NCBI GenBank assembly: GCA_902573175.1
Contig: CACGIS010000002.1
Location: 1 to 64,000 of the forward strand
Length of the DNA: 64,000 bases
Origin: Paracoccaceae bacterium
GTDB lineage: Bacteria; Pseudomonadota; Alphaproteobacteria; Rhodobacterales; Rhodobacteraceae
Reading direction: 5' to 3'
Positions within the stretch are counted from its first letter, which is position 1. The number at the start of each line of letters is the position of its first letter. Positions 1 to 8,950 of the stretch are shown piece by piece. The notes below the pieces were generated by a model that saw nothing but the letters and a program-made list of their open reading frames with translations, was not told the origin of the DNA and did not search any database. The translations under genes were made by a program, and so were the position numbers.

Positions 1-918
1 CACCGGCGGCTGCGTAAGCTAGTGGATCAAGCTTTTGTGCGTCGGGGCATTCGCGACATGCGCCCAAATATTGCCAAGATTGCGCAAGCTCGTGTTGAGT
101 CGCTTGGATCGGGCACCGTTAATATTGTGCCGGGTTTTTGTCGTGCGTTTCCCTTGGAGGTAATTGCAGATTTACTGGGTGTAGCTGATGAGGACCGAGA
201 AGCCTTTGCCAATATGGGTAATGCTATGGTTGATTTCAATGGTGGACTATTTGCTATTTTTAAGATGGTGCGAACCATTGGTAAATTCTGGCATTTTGTC
301 GGCCAAATGGTTCGAGACATGCGTATCAATCCTCAGCCAGGGCTAGTTACTGACCTAATTGAAGTTGAGGCTGAGGGTGAACAGTTGACTGAGGATGAAT
401 TAGTGTCGATGATTTTCTTGCTAATGTTTGCAGGGTTTGAAACGACAACGCACTTAATTTCTGGGTCGGTTATTGCTCTAGATCAAAACCCTGATCAAAG
501 GGCGTGGTTATTTACAGATTTTGAAAACAGAATTGAATCAGCAACTGAGGAATTATGCCGCTTCGTATCTTCTGTTTCAGGAACCAAACCGCGGATTGCC
601 GCAAATGATATCGAGGTGGATGGGCAACTAATTAAAAAGGGGGATAAAGTGATGGCCTTACCCATTGCAGCAAATTATGACCCTGCAGTTTTTTATCAGC
701 CAGAAATATTGCGATTAGATCGGTTTCCAAATCCACATCTCAGCTTTTCAACAGGTTCTCATTTTTGTCTTGGCATGCAGCTGGCTCGGGTTGAATTACA
801 AGAGGCCCTGCGCGCGTTGTACACAAATCACCCAGCGTTACGAGTGTCAGAGCCTGTAACATACGCTAAACGCCCAGGATTTCGCGGGATTAAGCATCTA
901 AATGTCACTTTGCCCTGA
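1..918 (+). CDS. Cytochrome P450, 5'-truncated by the window edge
   Basis: C-terminal 305 residues of a bacterial soluble cytochrome P450. The frame is open from base 1 (it begins HRRLRKLV), so the true start lies outside the window and the GTG at 22 is not the start. The I-helix oxygen-activation motif AGFETTT, the K-helix ExxR (ELCR) and the haem loop FSTGSHFCLG are all visible, with the haem-ligand Cys codon at 766-768. Family members hydroxylate or demethylate small hydrophobic substrates using ferredoxin or flavodoxin electrons. No ferredoxin or reductase gene is nearby, so the redox partner and substrate cannot be told. It converges with the BLUF gene downstream. Confidence 0.93.
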   Translation, partial: HRRLRKLVDQAFVRRGIRDMRPNIAKIAQARVESLGSGTVNIVPGFCRAFPLEVIADLLGVADEDREAFANMGNAMVDFNGGLFAIFKMVRTIGKFWHFVGQMVRDMRINPQPGLVTDLIEVEAEGEQLTEDELVSMIFLLMFAGFETTTHLISGSVIALDQNPDQRAWLFTDFENRIESATEELCRFVSSVSGTKPRIAANDIEVDGQLIKKGDKVMALPIAANYDPAVFYQPEILRLDRFPNPHLSFSTGSHFCLGMQLARVELQEALRALYTNHPALRVSEPVTYAKRPGFRGIKHLNVTLP

Positions 919-954
919 ATGTTTAACTTATAGTGAAAAATTGTAGGAACATTT

Positions 955-1368
955 TTATAAGAATTGATCGGTTTCACGCGAATGTTTTATAAATATATCC
1001 ATTGCCTCTGTTTCAGTTACTTTTTCCAGAATCCCGCTGTCTATTTCTTCTCTCGTCCACATCCAGCTCTGCACAGGGTCATCTTTCATAGCCCAGTTTG
1101 CAAACAGGCGCCTGGTACTCATTCCAGATTTTAAAAGGTAAATTTCTGTGTGCCGATCATCTTCAGTGATTTTAGAAAAAGTTAACTCTATTTCTTTTTC
1201 AGGGCCCTCCAAGTACTGAAGATAAAGATCATCTCTGCAGAACAATGCTCCCGTTATATCATTTTTATCGTTATTATATCTAGATTTAATTAAAATATGA
1301 TCTAGGTCGCTTCTGCTAAACCCAAAGGGTGTAGATGCATAGATGATATGCTTTAAATTGCTTGTCAA
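955..1368 (-). CDS. BLUF-domain blue-light photoreceptor, stand-alone
   Basis: A 137-residue protein consisting almost entirely of a BLUF domain (FAD-binding blue-light sensor). The key residues of the family are present: Tyr10 in IIYAS, Asn33 in the SRYNNDKNDITG stretch, Gln51 in LQYLEG, and the Trp/Met region FANWAMK near residue 92. These form the Tyr-Gln switch around the flavin. There is no fused EAL, GGDEF or cyclase domain, so this is a short-type BLUF protein that must signal through a partner or through its C-terminal 40 residues. Neighbours give no clue to the partner. It is divergent from the DUF3604 gene, sharing a 218-bp upstream region. Confidence 0.9.
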   Translation of the reverse strand: MTSNLKHIIYASTPFGFSRSDLDHILIKSRYNNDKNDITGALFCRDDLYLQYLEGPEKEIELTFSKITEDDRHTEIYLLKSGMSTRRLFANWAMKDDPVQSWMWTREEIDSGILEKVTETEAMDIFIKHSRETDQFL

Positions 1369-1586
1369 AAGACCTCATATAAGCTGATCAAATTCTTAAT
1401 ACTAAAATTTTAGCATACTTGTGTAATTTAGTACATTAATTTGGAAACAATAGCTTTATTAAAAGATTTTAGAGGCCAAATGAAATCTGCTAGATACAAA
1501 TCATATGTTAGCTTTTGACTTTGACAAGTGGCATCAGCCACAACTGTTTTTGTTAAAAGGTACACGGTATAAACGAATTGAGTTTG

Positions 1587-3899
1587 ATGATGACACCGCT
1601 TGAATTACATAATGGTTCACTTCGTGAACCCATCCCTAAGGAACTCCTAGGTTCGGCTGTTCTAGATCAGACTGGAGAGTTCGAGGCAGGCAGTTATCAA
1701 AGCTTCACCCTCACATATACGGCTGGTCGTTTTGGCATAGACGATAGTGGCAGTATTCGGGTTGTTTTTCGTTTTGCAACGGACCAGACAAACCCCCAGT
1801 TTGATAATCCATCAGCACCAGGATTTACGGAGGCTGTCGCTTCTAACAATGCTGTTCTTCAAGCCCGTTTTGATCCTAAGGGCAACATCCGGCCATGGGA
1901 TCGCACACTGCAGATCAAAGTAGTTAAAGGCTTCATGAAAGAGGGCGATACGATTACTGTGCGATTTGGTGTGACCGATCACGGTGGCGCTGGTATGCGA
2001 CTCCAAACTTTCTGTGAAAGTAGATACGAATTCCGGGTGCTGGTAGATCCGATCGCTACCTACAATTTTCAGACATTGCCCGAGCAACCCGCCATTTCGA
2101 TTGTTCCTGGTGCGCCGGAAACTTGGGTCGGGGTTATTCCTTCGACGATTACCCGCGGCGAACCCTTTTCTCTCAAGATAAAAGCAGAGGACATATGGGG
2201 TAATCCGACGGACAAGGCTTCCACGACGCTCTCCGTTGAAAGCAATTGTCCAATTAAAAATCTACCAAAATTTATCGAAGTTAATGAAGGAGATTTTGCA
2301 ACTATAGTATCAGGTATTATTGCAAACATAACTGGGCCATTGGAAATCTTACTCCATGCTCCAGATGGATCATTTGTTGCTTCCTGCAATCCTGCCTTCG
2401 TTTCCGACACCCCTGACTTGAAAAGTTATTGGGGAGATTTGCATGGTCAGTCAGAAGAGACCTTGGGAACTAACAGCGCTACTGACTATTTTGCTTTTGG
2501 GCGGGATAGAGCATTTCTCGATGCCTGTGCCCACCAGGGCAATGACTTTCAAATGACAGATACTTTCTGGAAAGATCTCAATCGGATCACATCAAATTTT
2601 AATGAGGATGGTAGATACGTTACTCTGCCTGGATATGAATGGTCTGGTAATACAGCTCTCGGCGGGGACCGAAATGTTTATTTTCCAGTTGAAGGACGTA
2701 AAATGCGTCGATCATCCCATGCTCTGATCGAGGATCAAAGTGATCTTGATACTGATTGTCATACAGCGAGTGAGTTATTTGAAGCGTTTGCGGACAACAA
2801 GGAATGGGATGTTATCTCTTTTGCTCACTGCGGGGGTAGATACGCCGATATTACAAAAGCGCATGACGGTCGGTTTGAAAAATCAGTCGAGGTACATTCT
2901 GCTTGGGGTACCTTTGAGTGGATTGTGCATGATGCTTTTAAAAACGGTTACAGGGTAGGTATTATTGGAAACTCAGACGGCCACAAAGGGCGCCCGGGAG
3001 CCAGTTATCCAGGAGCTGGATGGTTCGGCGCGATTGGCGGTTTGACCTGTTTCCTGATGCCTGATCTATCACGCAATAGCTTGGTTGAGTGTATCAATAC
3101 TCGTCATCATTACGCTACGACTGGAGGTCCAAGTGGGCGAATGCGCCTAGAGGTTTCGATGTCATTTGATGAGCCAGCAACACAATATTTGGATGATCCG
3201 TTGCTGGCTAAAAATTGCACAACTAAGCCATGCTCTCAGGCGATGATGGGTGATATTGTATACCTTCAAGCTGGAGCAGCCCAACTGAAAGTAAGCGTTG
3301 ATGCTGCAGCACCTGTTCTTAGTGTTGATATTTTCAACGGTACTGATCATCTGGAATGCTATCACCCATATGAAGAAAGCGACCTTGGTGATCGCATCAC
3401 TGTTTTATGGGAAGGGGCTGAGTATCGCGGTCGCTTTCGCGCTGTGCCTTGGGATGGTTCAGCTCATTTTGACAAGGCAACAATCACCTCGGTGGTTCCG
3501 GTAAACTTTTTTAATCAAGATAAAAAACTGGACATGCTCAGCAGCTCTGATCTTGGTTGGCATTCGGTTACGACCGGAAATTTTGCTGGTTTTGTTGCAA
3601 AGTTACAAGATAGCAAATCGGGAAGTATTACGCTAAAGACGCCATTAATCAATGAAAGCGTGAAATTGGCCGATATTGGATATGAAGGCAAGTTGCTTGA
3701 CGCTTCGGATATTCTACCTCGTCGGATCCAGATGTTTAGATTGCCTGACGATAATCTACATACATCGGTCAGAATTGAGCGAAAACTGGAACCTCAAATA
3801 GGACGGGATAACCCTTTCTATGTACGTATTACGCTAGAAGATGGGACACAGGCTTGGTCTAGTCCTATCTACATTCTGCGTGAAATTGAAAATCAGTAA
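1587..3899 (+). CDS. DUF3604 family protein
   Basis: A roughly 770-residue protein recognised as DUF3604 from the YWGDLHGQSEE motif, the following DACAHQGNDF and LPGYEWSG blocks, and the later SDGHKGRPG segment. The His/Asp pattern resembles PHP-type metal-dependent phosphoesterases, so a metal hydrolase core is likely, but no substrate is established. The N-terminal 270 residues are beta-rich and no signal peptide is seen. Start is uncertain: two ATG codons (1587, 1590) and TTG at 1578 are in frame, and no convincing ribosome-binding site favours one. A strong terminator follows the gene. Confidence 0.82.
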   Translation: MMTPLELHNGSLREPIPKELLGSAVLDQTGEFEAGSYQSFTLTYTAGRFGIDDSGSIRVVFRFATDQTNPQFDNPSAPGFTEAVASNNAVLQARFDPKGNIRPWDRTLQIKVVKGFMKEGDTITVRFGVTDHGGAGMRLQTFCESRYEFRVLVDPIATYNFQTLPEQPAISIVPGAPETWVGVIPSTITRGEPFSLKIKAEDIWGNPTDKASTTLSVESNCPIKNLPKFIEVNEGDFATIVSGIIANITGPLEILLHAPDGSFVASCNPAFVSDTPDLKSYWGDLHGQSEETLGTNSATDYFAFGRDRAFLDACAHQGNDFQMTDTFWKDLNRITSNFNEDGRYVTLPGYEWSGNTALGGDRNVYFPVEGRKMRRSSHALIEDQSDLDTDCHTASELFEAFADNKEWDVISFAHCGGRYADITKAHDGRFEKSVEVHSAWGTFEWIVHDAFKNGYRVGIIGNSDGHKGRPGASYPGAGWFGAIGGLTCFLMPDLSRNSLVECINTRHHYATTGGPSGRMRLEVSMSFDEPATQYLDDPLLAKNCTTKPCSQAMMGDIVYLQAGAAQLKVSVDAAAPVLSVDIFNGTDHLECYHPYEESDLGDRITVLWEGAEYRGRFRAVPWDGSAHFDKATITSVVPVNFFNQDKKLDMLSSSDLGWHSVTTGNFAGFVAKLQDSKSGSITLKTPLINESVKLADIGYEGKLLDASDILPRRIQMFRLPDDNLHTSVRIERKLEPQIGRDNPFYVRITLEDGTQAWSSPIYILREIENQ

Positions 3900-4024
3900 A
3901 TTCGTAATAAACTAATCCAGTTTAAAAGTTTAAAAGTATAACAATATGTGATTGGGCGAAACATAAATTCGTTCTTTCCTCCCTGTTGACTGAAGCCCTC
4001 ACATAAAGTTGAGGGCTTTTTTTT
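3900..4024 (+). ncRNA. Candidate small RNA with CCTCCC motif and intrinsic terminator
   Basis: The stretch downstream of the DUF3604 gene ends in a perfect terminator and carries the 15-mer TTTCCTCCCTGTTGA at 3975-3989, five bases before the stem. The same 15-mer occurs inside the loop of an unrelated terminator at 55694-55708. The CCTCCC core is complementary to the Shine-Dalgarno consensus. Sequence alone shows the motif and terminator. An independent or 3'UTR-processed sRNA is an inference, and the 5' end given is arbitrary. Confidence 0.35.
3994..4024 (+). terminator. Rho-independent terminator after the DUF3604 gene
   Basis: 8-bp perfect stem AGCCCTCA/TGAGGGCT (3994-4001 with 4010-4017), 8-nt loop, followed by seven T residues. 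It lies 95 nt after the DUF3604 stop. Confidence 0.88.
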
Positions 4025-4136
4025 GGTTTTTATAACCGTTGAGCGTTTGTTGGCAATTTCCCACTGATTACGTTTGGTAAGCCTTGCTAAAAAAGTTAAA
4101 TGAAGTCTCATTACGCTGTGAGTTAAAATAATTAAC

Positions 4137-4156
4137 AACCAAATAAAAATTTGGTT
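4137..4156 (+). promoter_or_regulatory. Hairpin abutting the ribosome-binding site of the next gene
   Basis: Perfect 8-bp inverted repeat AACCAAAT/ATTTGGTT with an AAAA loop. It ends three bases before the AAGGAG ribosome-binding site (4160-4165) of the small gene at 4175. It could stabilise the mRNA or modulate initiation, but being AT-rich it may be only weakly stable. Confidence 0.35.
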
Positions 4157-4174
4157 CATAAGGAGAATAAAATT

Positions 4175-4459
4175 ATGATTGTAATGCTAACTCAAGATCT
4201 TTCCAAAGGCTTTGTTTCATGGAAAGAAATGTATTTTGAAAATCAGGATGCTCTAGAATCTTTTGGAGCTAAACTCATCTTTGCAGGTCCACATAAAGAG
4301 GATGATAATAAGATGGTAGTTTTAATAGATTTTGATTCTCCTGATGCAATGAAGGCTTTTGCTACTAACGAAGAATTAAAGGCGAAACGTGCAGCAGCAG
4401 GAGCTATTTTAGAGTCCAACGTGGTAACCGTTATGGGTGACGAGTCCTTTACGAGTTGA
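4175..4459 (+). CDS. Small DUF3764-like alpha/beta protein
   Basis: A 94-residue cytosolic protein resembling the DUF3764 or ferredoxin-like (dimeric alpha/beta barrel) small proteins: MIVMLTQDLSKGFVSWKEM, a central MVVLIDFDSPDAMKAF strand-helix unit and a C-terminal beta strand. The start is ATG 4175 because AAGGAG sits 9 nt upstream; an in-frame TTG at 4151 would fall within the hairpin before the RBS. A paralogue sharing the SKGxxxW pattern lies at 36802-37071 on the minus strand. It is monocistronic, with its own terminator. Function unknown; family assignment is tentative. Confidence 0.75.
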   Translation: MIVMLTQDLSKGFVSWKEMYFENQDALESFGAKLIFAGPHKEDDNKMVVLIDFDSPDAMKAFATNEELKAKRAAAGAILESNVVTVMGDESFTS

Positions 4460-4484
4460 CAGTTGCGAAAATAGAGAAATTTCT

Positions 4485-4517
4485 AAAAAGCCCTGACCGA
4501 TGGCTGGGGCTTTTTTT
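4485..4517 (+). terminator. Rho-independent terminator
   Basis: AAAAAGCCC (4485-4493) pairs with GGGCTTTTT (4507-4515), giving a stem capped by a loose loop and continuing into a T7 run. It ends the small DUF3764-like gene. Confidence 0.8.
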
Positions 4518-4687
4518 ATTTACTTATCATTTTTTAATTTGTCGTGGCTTGAAACTTATAGTTACCTTCAATTTGAAATACTGAAAGAAAGAAGGAAAAT
4601 TAGAAGTTTACGCCCATCAGCTCTGCAGATAAGCTTTTTTGAAAAAGCAATTTCGTAATAGAATTGATTTCATTAAGGTACTGCAAA

Positions 4688-6115
4688 ATGATAGATACGA
4701 GCGATGAGCTTATAAAGCTGACAGCAACTGAAGCGGTTGCTTGTCTTCGTTCAAAGGAAGTATCCCCTCTGGATTTAGTTGAGGCATCTATTAAGCGCAT
4801 CGAAACTGTTGATACTGAAGTTAATGCTTTACCCATTCATTGTTTTGATCAGGCTCGCGATCAAGCTAAATCCTTCGATTTCGATAGGCATGCATCAAAT
4901 CCAAAATCACTTTGCGGATTGCCCATTGCTGTAAAAGATTACAATGATCTTGGTGGTGCTGTTACAACTTATGGCTCTCCTATATATGCCAATAACGTAG
5001 CACAAACATCTGACGCAACTATTAGAAAATTGGAAAGTAATGGGGCTATTGCTGTAGCCAAATCTAATGTTCCAGAGTGGGCGGGCGGTCATACCTTTAA
5101 TCCCGTTAATGGGTTGACCCGCAATCCTTGGGATATGGCTAAAAGTGCTGGTGGATCTTCTGGCGGTTCTGCAGCTGCTCTAGCAAGTGGGCTTGTTTGG
5201 TTGGCCACAGGTAATGATCTGGGTGGTAGTTTACGCACGCCAGCTGCGTTTAATGGAGTTGTTGGTTTACGGCCCAGCCCAGGGCGGGTTCCACGTGGGA
5301 TCCGTCTACCGTCTATGGATACACTTTGGGTTGAAGGGCCAATGGCACGAAATGTGGATGACTTGGCGCTTATGCTTGATGCTGGCGTAGGCCATCAAAT
5401 AGATGACCCGTTGTCTTTTGATCATTCTGGACCCTCTTTTGTTAATATTTTAAAGGGTACTGATACTACAAAGCGTGTTGCCTTTAGCCCTGATCTTTCC
5501 CTTGTTTCAATGGAGAAGGAAATCGCAGAAGTTTGTGGTGGTGCAACAACGCTGTTTGCAGATTTTGGAGCTGAAGTGACAGATGAAATCCCTGATTTCA
5601 CTGGCGTACTTGAGGCATTTCAAACGCTCCGTGCTGTTTTGTTTGCTACCATGATGGAGCCCATCCTGCAGCAGCATCGTAATAAGATAGCACCTGAGAT
5701 TATTGGTAATATTGAGCGTGGTTTGAACATCAAGCCGTCTCAGATATTTGAGGCCGAACGGATTAGAATAGAGCTTTTCAAGAAGATCTTACTCTTCTTT
5801 GAAACACATGATTTTCTAATTTGCCCCGCAGCATCTATAGCTCCATTCCCAGTTGATCAGCGTTATGTCACAGAAATTGATGGTAAGCCCTGCGAGACCT
5901 ATATCGACTGGTTTTCAATAACTTTCGCACTAACCATGACAGCCTGCCCTACGATAAGCGTCCCTTGTGGATTTACATCTGAAGGCTTACCAGTTGGTAT
6001 TCAAATCATGGGAAAACCTAGGGGTGAAGCCGCTCTATTACTGGTAGCAAAGCAATTTGAAAAAGCTATTGGTATAGCGGCACAGTTGCCGATTGCACCT
6101 CGAAAAGGTATTTAG
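4688..6115 (+). CDS. Amidase-signature (AS) family amidase
   Basis: A 475-residue amidase hydrolysing a carboxamide to acid plus ammonia or amine. The Ser-cisSer-Lys triad of the AS family is complete: Lys83 in VKD, cis-Ser157 in GGSSGGSAAAL, and nucleophile Ser181 in GNDLGGSLRTP; the 24-residue gap between the serines matches FAAH-type enzymes. Start chosen at ATG 4688 because AAGG lies 8 nt upstream; the frame is open further up to 4664. It is followed 14 nt later by a BKACE gene and then an M19 dipeptidase, which suggests a catabolic operon for an amide or N-acyl amino-acid compound. No GatB/GatC is nearby, so it is not a GatA of a transamidosome. Confidence 0.92.
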   Translation: MIDTSDELIKLTATEAVACLRSKEVSPLDLVEASIKRIETVDTEVNALPIHCFDQARDQAKSFDFDRHASNPKSLCGLPIAVKDYNDLGGAVTTYGSPIYANNVAQTSDATIRKLESNGAIAVAKSNVPEWAGGHTFNPVNGLTRNPWDMAKSAGGSSGGSAAALASGLVWLATGNDLGGSLRTPAAFNGVVGLRPSPGRVPRGIRLPSMDTLWVEGPMARNVDDLALMLDAGVGHQIDDPLSFDHSGPSFVNILKGTDTTKRVAFSPDLSLVSMEKEIAEVCGGATTLFADFGAEVTDEIPDFTGVLEAFQTLRAVLFATMMEPILQQHRNKIAPEIIGNIERGLNIKPSQIFEAERIRIELFKKILLFFETHDFLICPAASIAPFPVDQRYVTEIDGKPCETYIDWFSITFALTMTACPTISVPCGFTSEGLPVGIQIMGKPRGEAALLLVAKQFEKAIGIAAQLPIAPRKGI

Positions 6116-6129
6116 TTTAGGATATTCAT

Positions 6130-7074
6130 ATGAGTAAAAAGATCAATCATAACAACAAAGTCATTATAACCTGTGCAGTTACTGGTGCAATTCATACACC
6201 CACAATGTCTCCCTACCTTCCTATTACGCCTGACGAGATAACTGCAGATGCAATTGCTGCAGCAGAAGCAGGCGCTGCGATATTACATTTGCATGCTCGT
6301 CATCCAGAAACAGGGCAACCGGATCAGTCCCCTGATGGTTTTGCTCCTTTTCTGCCTCGGATAAAGCAGGGAACAAATTCGGTAATCAATATTACGACAG
6401 GCGGCAGTCCATATATGACGGTTGAAGAAAGGGTAGAACCAGCTGCTAAATTTAAACCAGAAGTGGCCTCACTTAATATGGGCTCGATGAATTTTGGTTT
6501 ATATCCAATGTTGGAGCGTTTTAAAGAATTTAAATTCGAATGGGAACGTCAACATTTAGAGGGTTCCCGAGATTTGGTTTTTAGGAATTCATTCAAAGAT
6601 ATCGAGCACGTGCTTAAAACATGTTACGGAAATGGTACAAGATTTGAGTTTGAGTGTTACGATATCTCTCACTTATACAATTTGGCACATTTTGTTGATC
6701 GAGGACTGGTAAAGGCACCATTTTTTGTCCAGTCGGTTTTTGGTTTATTGGGTGGTATAGGCCCTCATTCAGAAGACGTTATGCACATGAAGCGTACTGC
6801 AGATCGATTATTTGGAAAAGATTACCGTTGGTCTGTTCTAGGAGCTGGAGCAAACCAGTTTAGGGTTGCAGCACAGGCTGCCGCTCTGGGTGGCAACGTA
6901 CGAGTTGGTTTAGAAGACAGTATCTGGGCTGGGAAAGGCGAACTGGCAACATCAAATGCCGTCCAGGTTGTAAAGGTTCGCCAGATTATTGAAAGTCTTG
7001 GTCTGCAGGTAGCGACACCTGATGAAGCGAGAGAAATCTTATCACTCAAAGGTGGCGACCAGGTTAACTTTTAA
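6130..7074 (+). CDS. Beta-keto acid cleavage enzyme (BKACE, DUF849)
   Basis: A 314-residue TIM-barrel enzyme of the 3-keto-5-aminohexanoate cleavage (Kce/BKACE) family, which condenses a beta-keto acid with acetyl-CoA to give acetoacetate and a new acyl-CoA. Zn-ligand motif HLHAR (His53, His55) and the C-terminal VRVGLEDS segment with the metal-binding Glu are present, and length is normal. The beta-keto acid used varies among BKACE subfamilies and cannot be read from sequence here. Start ATG 6130 with AGGAT upstream; second gene of the amidase-BKACE-dipeptidase run. Confidence 0.92.
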   Translation: MSKKINHNNKVIITCAVTGAIHTPTMSPYLPITPDEITADAIAAAEAGAAILHLHARHPETGQPDQSPDGFAPFLPRIKQGTNSVINITTGGSPYMTVEERVEPAAKFKPEVASLNMGSMNFGLYPMLERFKEFKFEWERQHLEGSRDLVFRNSFKDIEHVLKTCYGNGTRFEFECYDISHLYNLAHFVDRGLVKAPFFVQSVFGLLGGIGPHSEDVMHMKRTADRLFGKDYRWSVLGAGANQFRVAAQAAALGGNVRVGLEDSIWAGKGELATSNAVQVVKVRQIIESLGLQVATPDEAREILSLKGGDQVNF

Positions 7075-7159
7075 TACTTTAAAAAGAAAATTCGAAAGAA
7101 CTAGACGTATCTGAAGGATCTTGTAGGTTTTACTCTGAGATTTGAAAGGTATTAGATAA

Positions 7160-8218
7160 GTGAAAACTCCAAAGCCTACTATATTTGATGGTCATAATGA
7201 CGTGCTTTCAAAAATTTTTAGTGAAGGTGGCCTTGATAGGGCGGCATCATTTCTGGAAGGGCGCGAAGGTGCAATTGACCTGAAAAAAGCAAAACTGGGC
7301 GGGTTCGGAGGTGGTTTTTTTGCGGTCTATGTTCCGTCACATTTTGATCTGGAATTCAGTTATCAAGAGATGGAAAAGGCCAGTTATAGTCTGCCTTTAC
7401 CAGAACCTATTGAGTGGAGTGAGGCAGTTGCTGTCGTTGCATCACAGGTAACAATCCTGCGTGAATTAGAAAGGTTAGGTTGTCTAACAATTTGCCATAG
7501 CGTATCTGATATTCGTAGTGCTTTTGAAAATGAAGAAATTGCTGCGATTTTTCATATTGAAGGCGCCGAGGCGATTGATCCAGATCTTCATATGTTAGAG
7601 GTCTTACATTCTGCTGGCTTGCGCTCTATTGGACCAGTTTGGAGCCGTCCGACGATTTTTGGAGAGGGTGTACCATTTAGCTTTCCATCATCTCCAAATA
7701 TTGGTTCAGGGCTCACTGAGCTAGGTATTGCACTAGTTAAGCGATGTAATGAATTGAATATCATGATTGATTTATCTCATTTAAATGAGGCTGGTTTCTG
7801 GGATGTAGCACGTCACTCAAACGCGCCCCTAGTAGCGACACACTCAAACGCTCATTCGATTACACAACATTCTCGTAATCTAACTGACAAACAGTTGCGA
7901 GCAATTGCAGATAGCGATGGTATGGTCGGTCTAAACTTTGCAACTGCCTTTCTACGTGAAGATGGAAAAATGCTATCAGACGTTTCATTAAGTCAGATGC
8001 TGAAGCATCTCGACTATCTTTTAGAAATTCTAGGTGAGGATCGAGTGGGGCTTGGATCAGATTATGATGGGGCAGTTATGCCTGAAAAATTGACGGATTT
8101 ATCCGGTCTTCCAAATTTGATACGGGCAATGAAACAGCATGGGTATGATGAAAAGATAATCAAAAAAATATGCCACGAAAACTGGTTACGTGTTTTGCAG
8201 AAGACTTGGGGTTGCTGA
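7160..8218 (+). CDS. Membrane-dipeptidase-type (M19) metallopeptidase
   Basis: A 352-residue M19 renal-dipeptidase family enzyme, a binuclear Zn amidohydrolase cleaving dipeptides, beta-lactam-like amides or similar substrates. Visible metal motifs are HND (His12, Asp14), HIEGAEA, the ATHSNAHS block, and GLGSDYDG near the C-terminus. There is no signal peptide or GPI-type tail, so it is cytoplasmic. GTG start (7160) with AAAGG 10 nt upstream. The 85-nt gap from the BKACE gene allows an operon. Context suggests hydrolysis of a dipeptide-like intermediate, but this is inference. Confidence 0.9.
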   Translation: MKTPKPTIFDGHNDVLSKIFSEGGLDRAASFLEGREGAIDLKKAKLGGFGGGFFAVYVPSHFDLEFSYQEMEKASYSLPLPEPIEWSEAVAVVASQVTILRELERLGCLTICHSVSDIRSAFENEEIAAIFHIEGAEAIDPDLHMLEVLHSAGLRSIGPVWSRPTIFGEGVPFSFPSSPNIGSGLTELGIALVKRCNELNIMIDLSHLNEAGFWDVARHSNAPLVATHSNAHSITQHSRNLTDKQLRAIADSDGMVGLNFATAFLREDGKMLSDVSLSQMLKHLDYLLEILGEDRVGLGSDYDGAVMPEKLTDLSGLPNLIRAMKQHGYDEKIIKKICHENWLRVLQKTWGC

Positions 8219-8233
8219 ATTGGAACTATTAAA

Positions 8234-8878
8234 ATGTTGAAACAGGAAAGAGCTGCGTTCATTTCTAAGCGTTTAAATGAGATCTACCCTGAAACGCCGG
8301 TTCCTCTAAACCATAGGGATGCGTATCAACTGTTAGTTGCCGTTTTATTGAGTGCGCAGTGCACTGACGCTCGGGTAAATATAGTAACACCGGGTCTGTT
8401 TGCTAAAGCTAGCAACGCTCAAGATATGGCAGTCTTAGAAGAAGATGAAATATTGGAAGCGATAAAATCTTGTGGGTTAGCGCCAAAAAAATCTCGTGCA
8501 ATAAAACGACTATCAGAAATTCTTGTCGAAAATTATAATGGAGAAGTCCCAGATGATTTTGCTTCATTAGAGGCTTTACCTGGAGTTGGTCATAAAACTG
8601 CTTCTGTCGTTATGTCGCAATGGTTTGGCTTTCCCGCTTTCCCCGTTGATACTCATATTCACCGTCTTTCGCAGAGATGGGGACTTACAAAAAAAAATAA
8701 TAATGTAGTAAAAACAGAACGTGATTTGAAACTTATATTTCCAGAAAATCTTTGGAACAAATTGCATTTGCAAATCATTTTCTATGGTAGAGAATTTTGT
8801 ACTGCTCGAGGATGTAGAGGTGTGCAGTGCGAAATATGCACGACCTGTTATCCGAAAAGAAAAAAACCATTTGATTGA
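8234..8878 (+). CDS. nth: Endonuclease III with unusual iron-sulfur cysteine spacing
   Basis: DNA glycosylase/AP lyase excising oxidised pyrimidines (214 residues). The helix-hairpin-helix LPGVGHKTA contains catalytic Lys121, and FPVDTHIHRL contains Asp139. The C-terminal cluster region has five cysteines (189, 194, 199, 202, 205), in the order C-x4-C-x4-C-x2-C-x2-C. The E. coli pattern is C-x6-C-x2-C-x5-C. Three Cys (189, 199, 205) align with canonical positions, but the second canonical position is Gly. A 4Fe-4S cluster is likely retained with a substitute Cys. The gene starts 15 nt after the dipeptidase stop. Confidence 0.93.
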   Translation: MLKQERAAFISKRLNEIYPETPVPLNHRDAYQLLVAVLLSAQCTDARVNIVTPGLFAKASNAQDMAVLEEDEILEAIKSCGLAPKKSRAIKRLSEILVENYNGEVPDDFASLEALPGVGHKTASVVMSQWFGFPAFPVDTHIHRLSQRWGLTKKNNNVVKTERDLKLIFPENLWNKLHLQIIFYGREFCTARGCRGVQCEICTTCYPKRKKPFD

Positions 8879-8950
8879 TTATTATTTATATTTCTAAAAT
8901 ATTAAATTAAATAACAAAGGGTCAAAATATAATTTTTTGGGAGCACCATT

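Noticed and set aside
27-329. 100-aa minus-strand ORF opposite the P450
   Set aside because: Shadow of the P450; no RBS, and the P450 frame carries all conserved motifs.
1528-1541. GTGGC/GCCAC hairpin upstream of the DUF3604 gene as a terminator
   Set aside because: Only five base pairs and no adequate T run; no upstream gene on the plus strand to be terminated.
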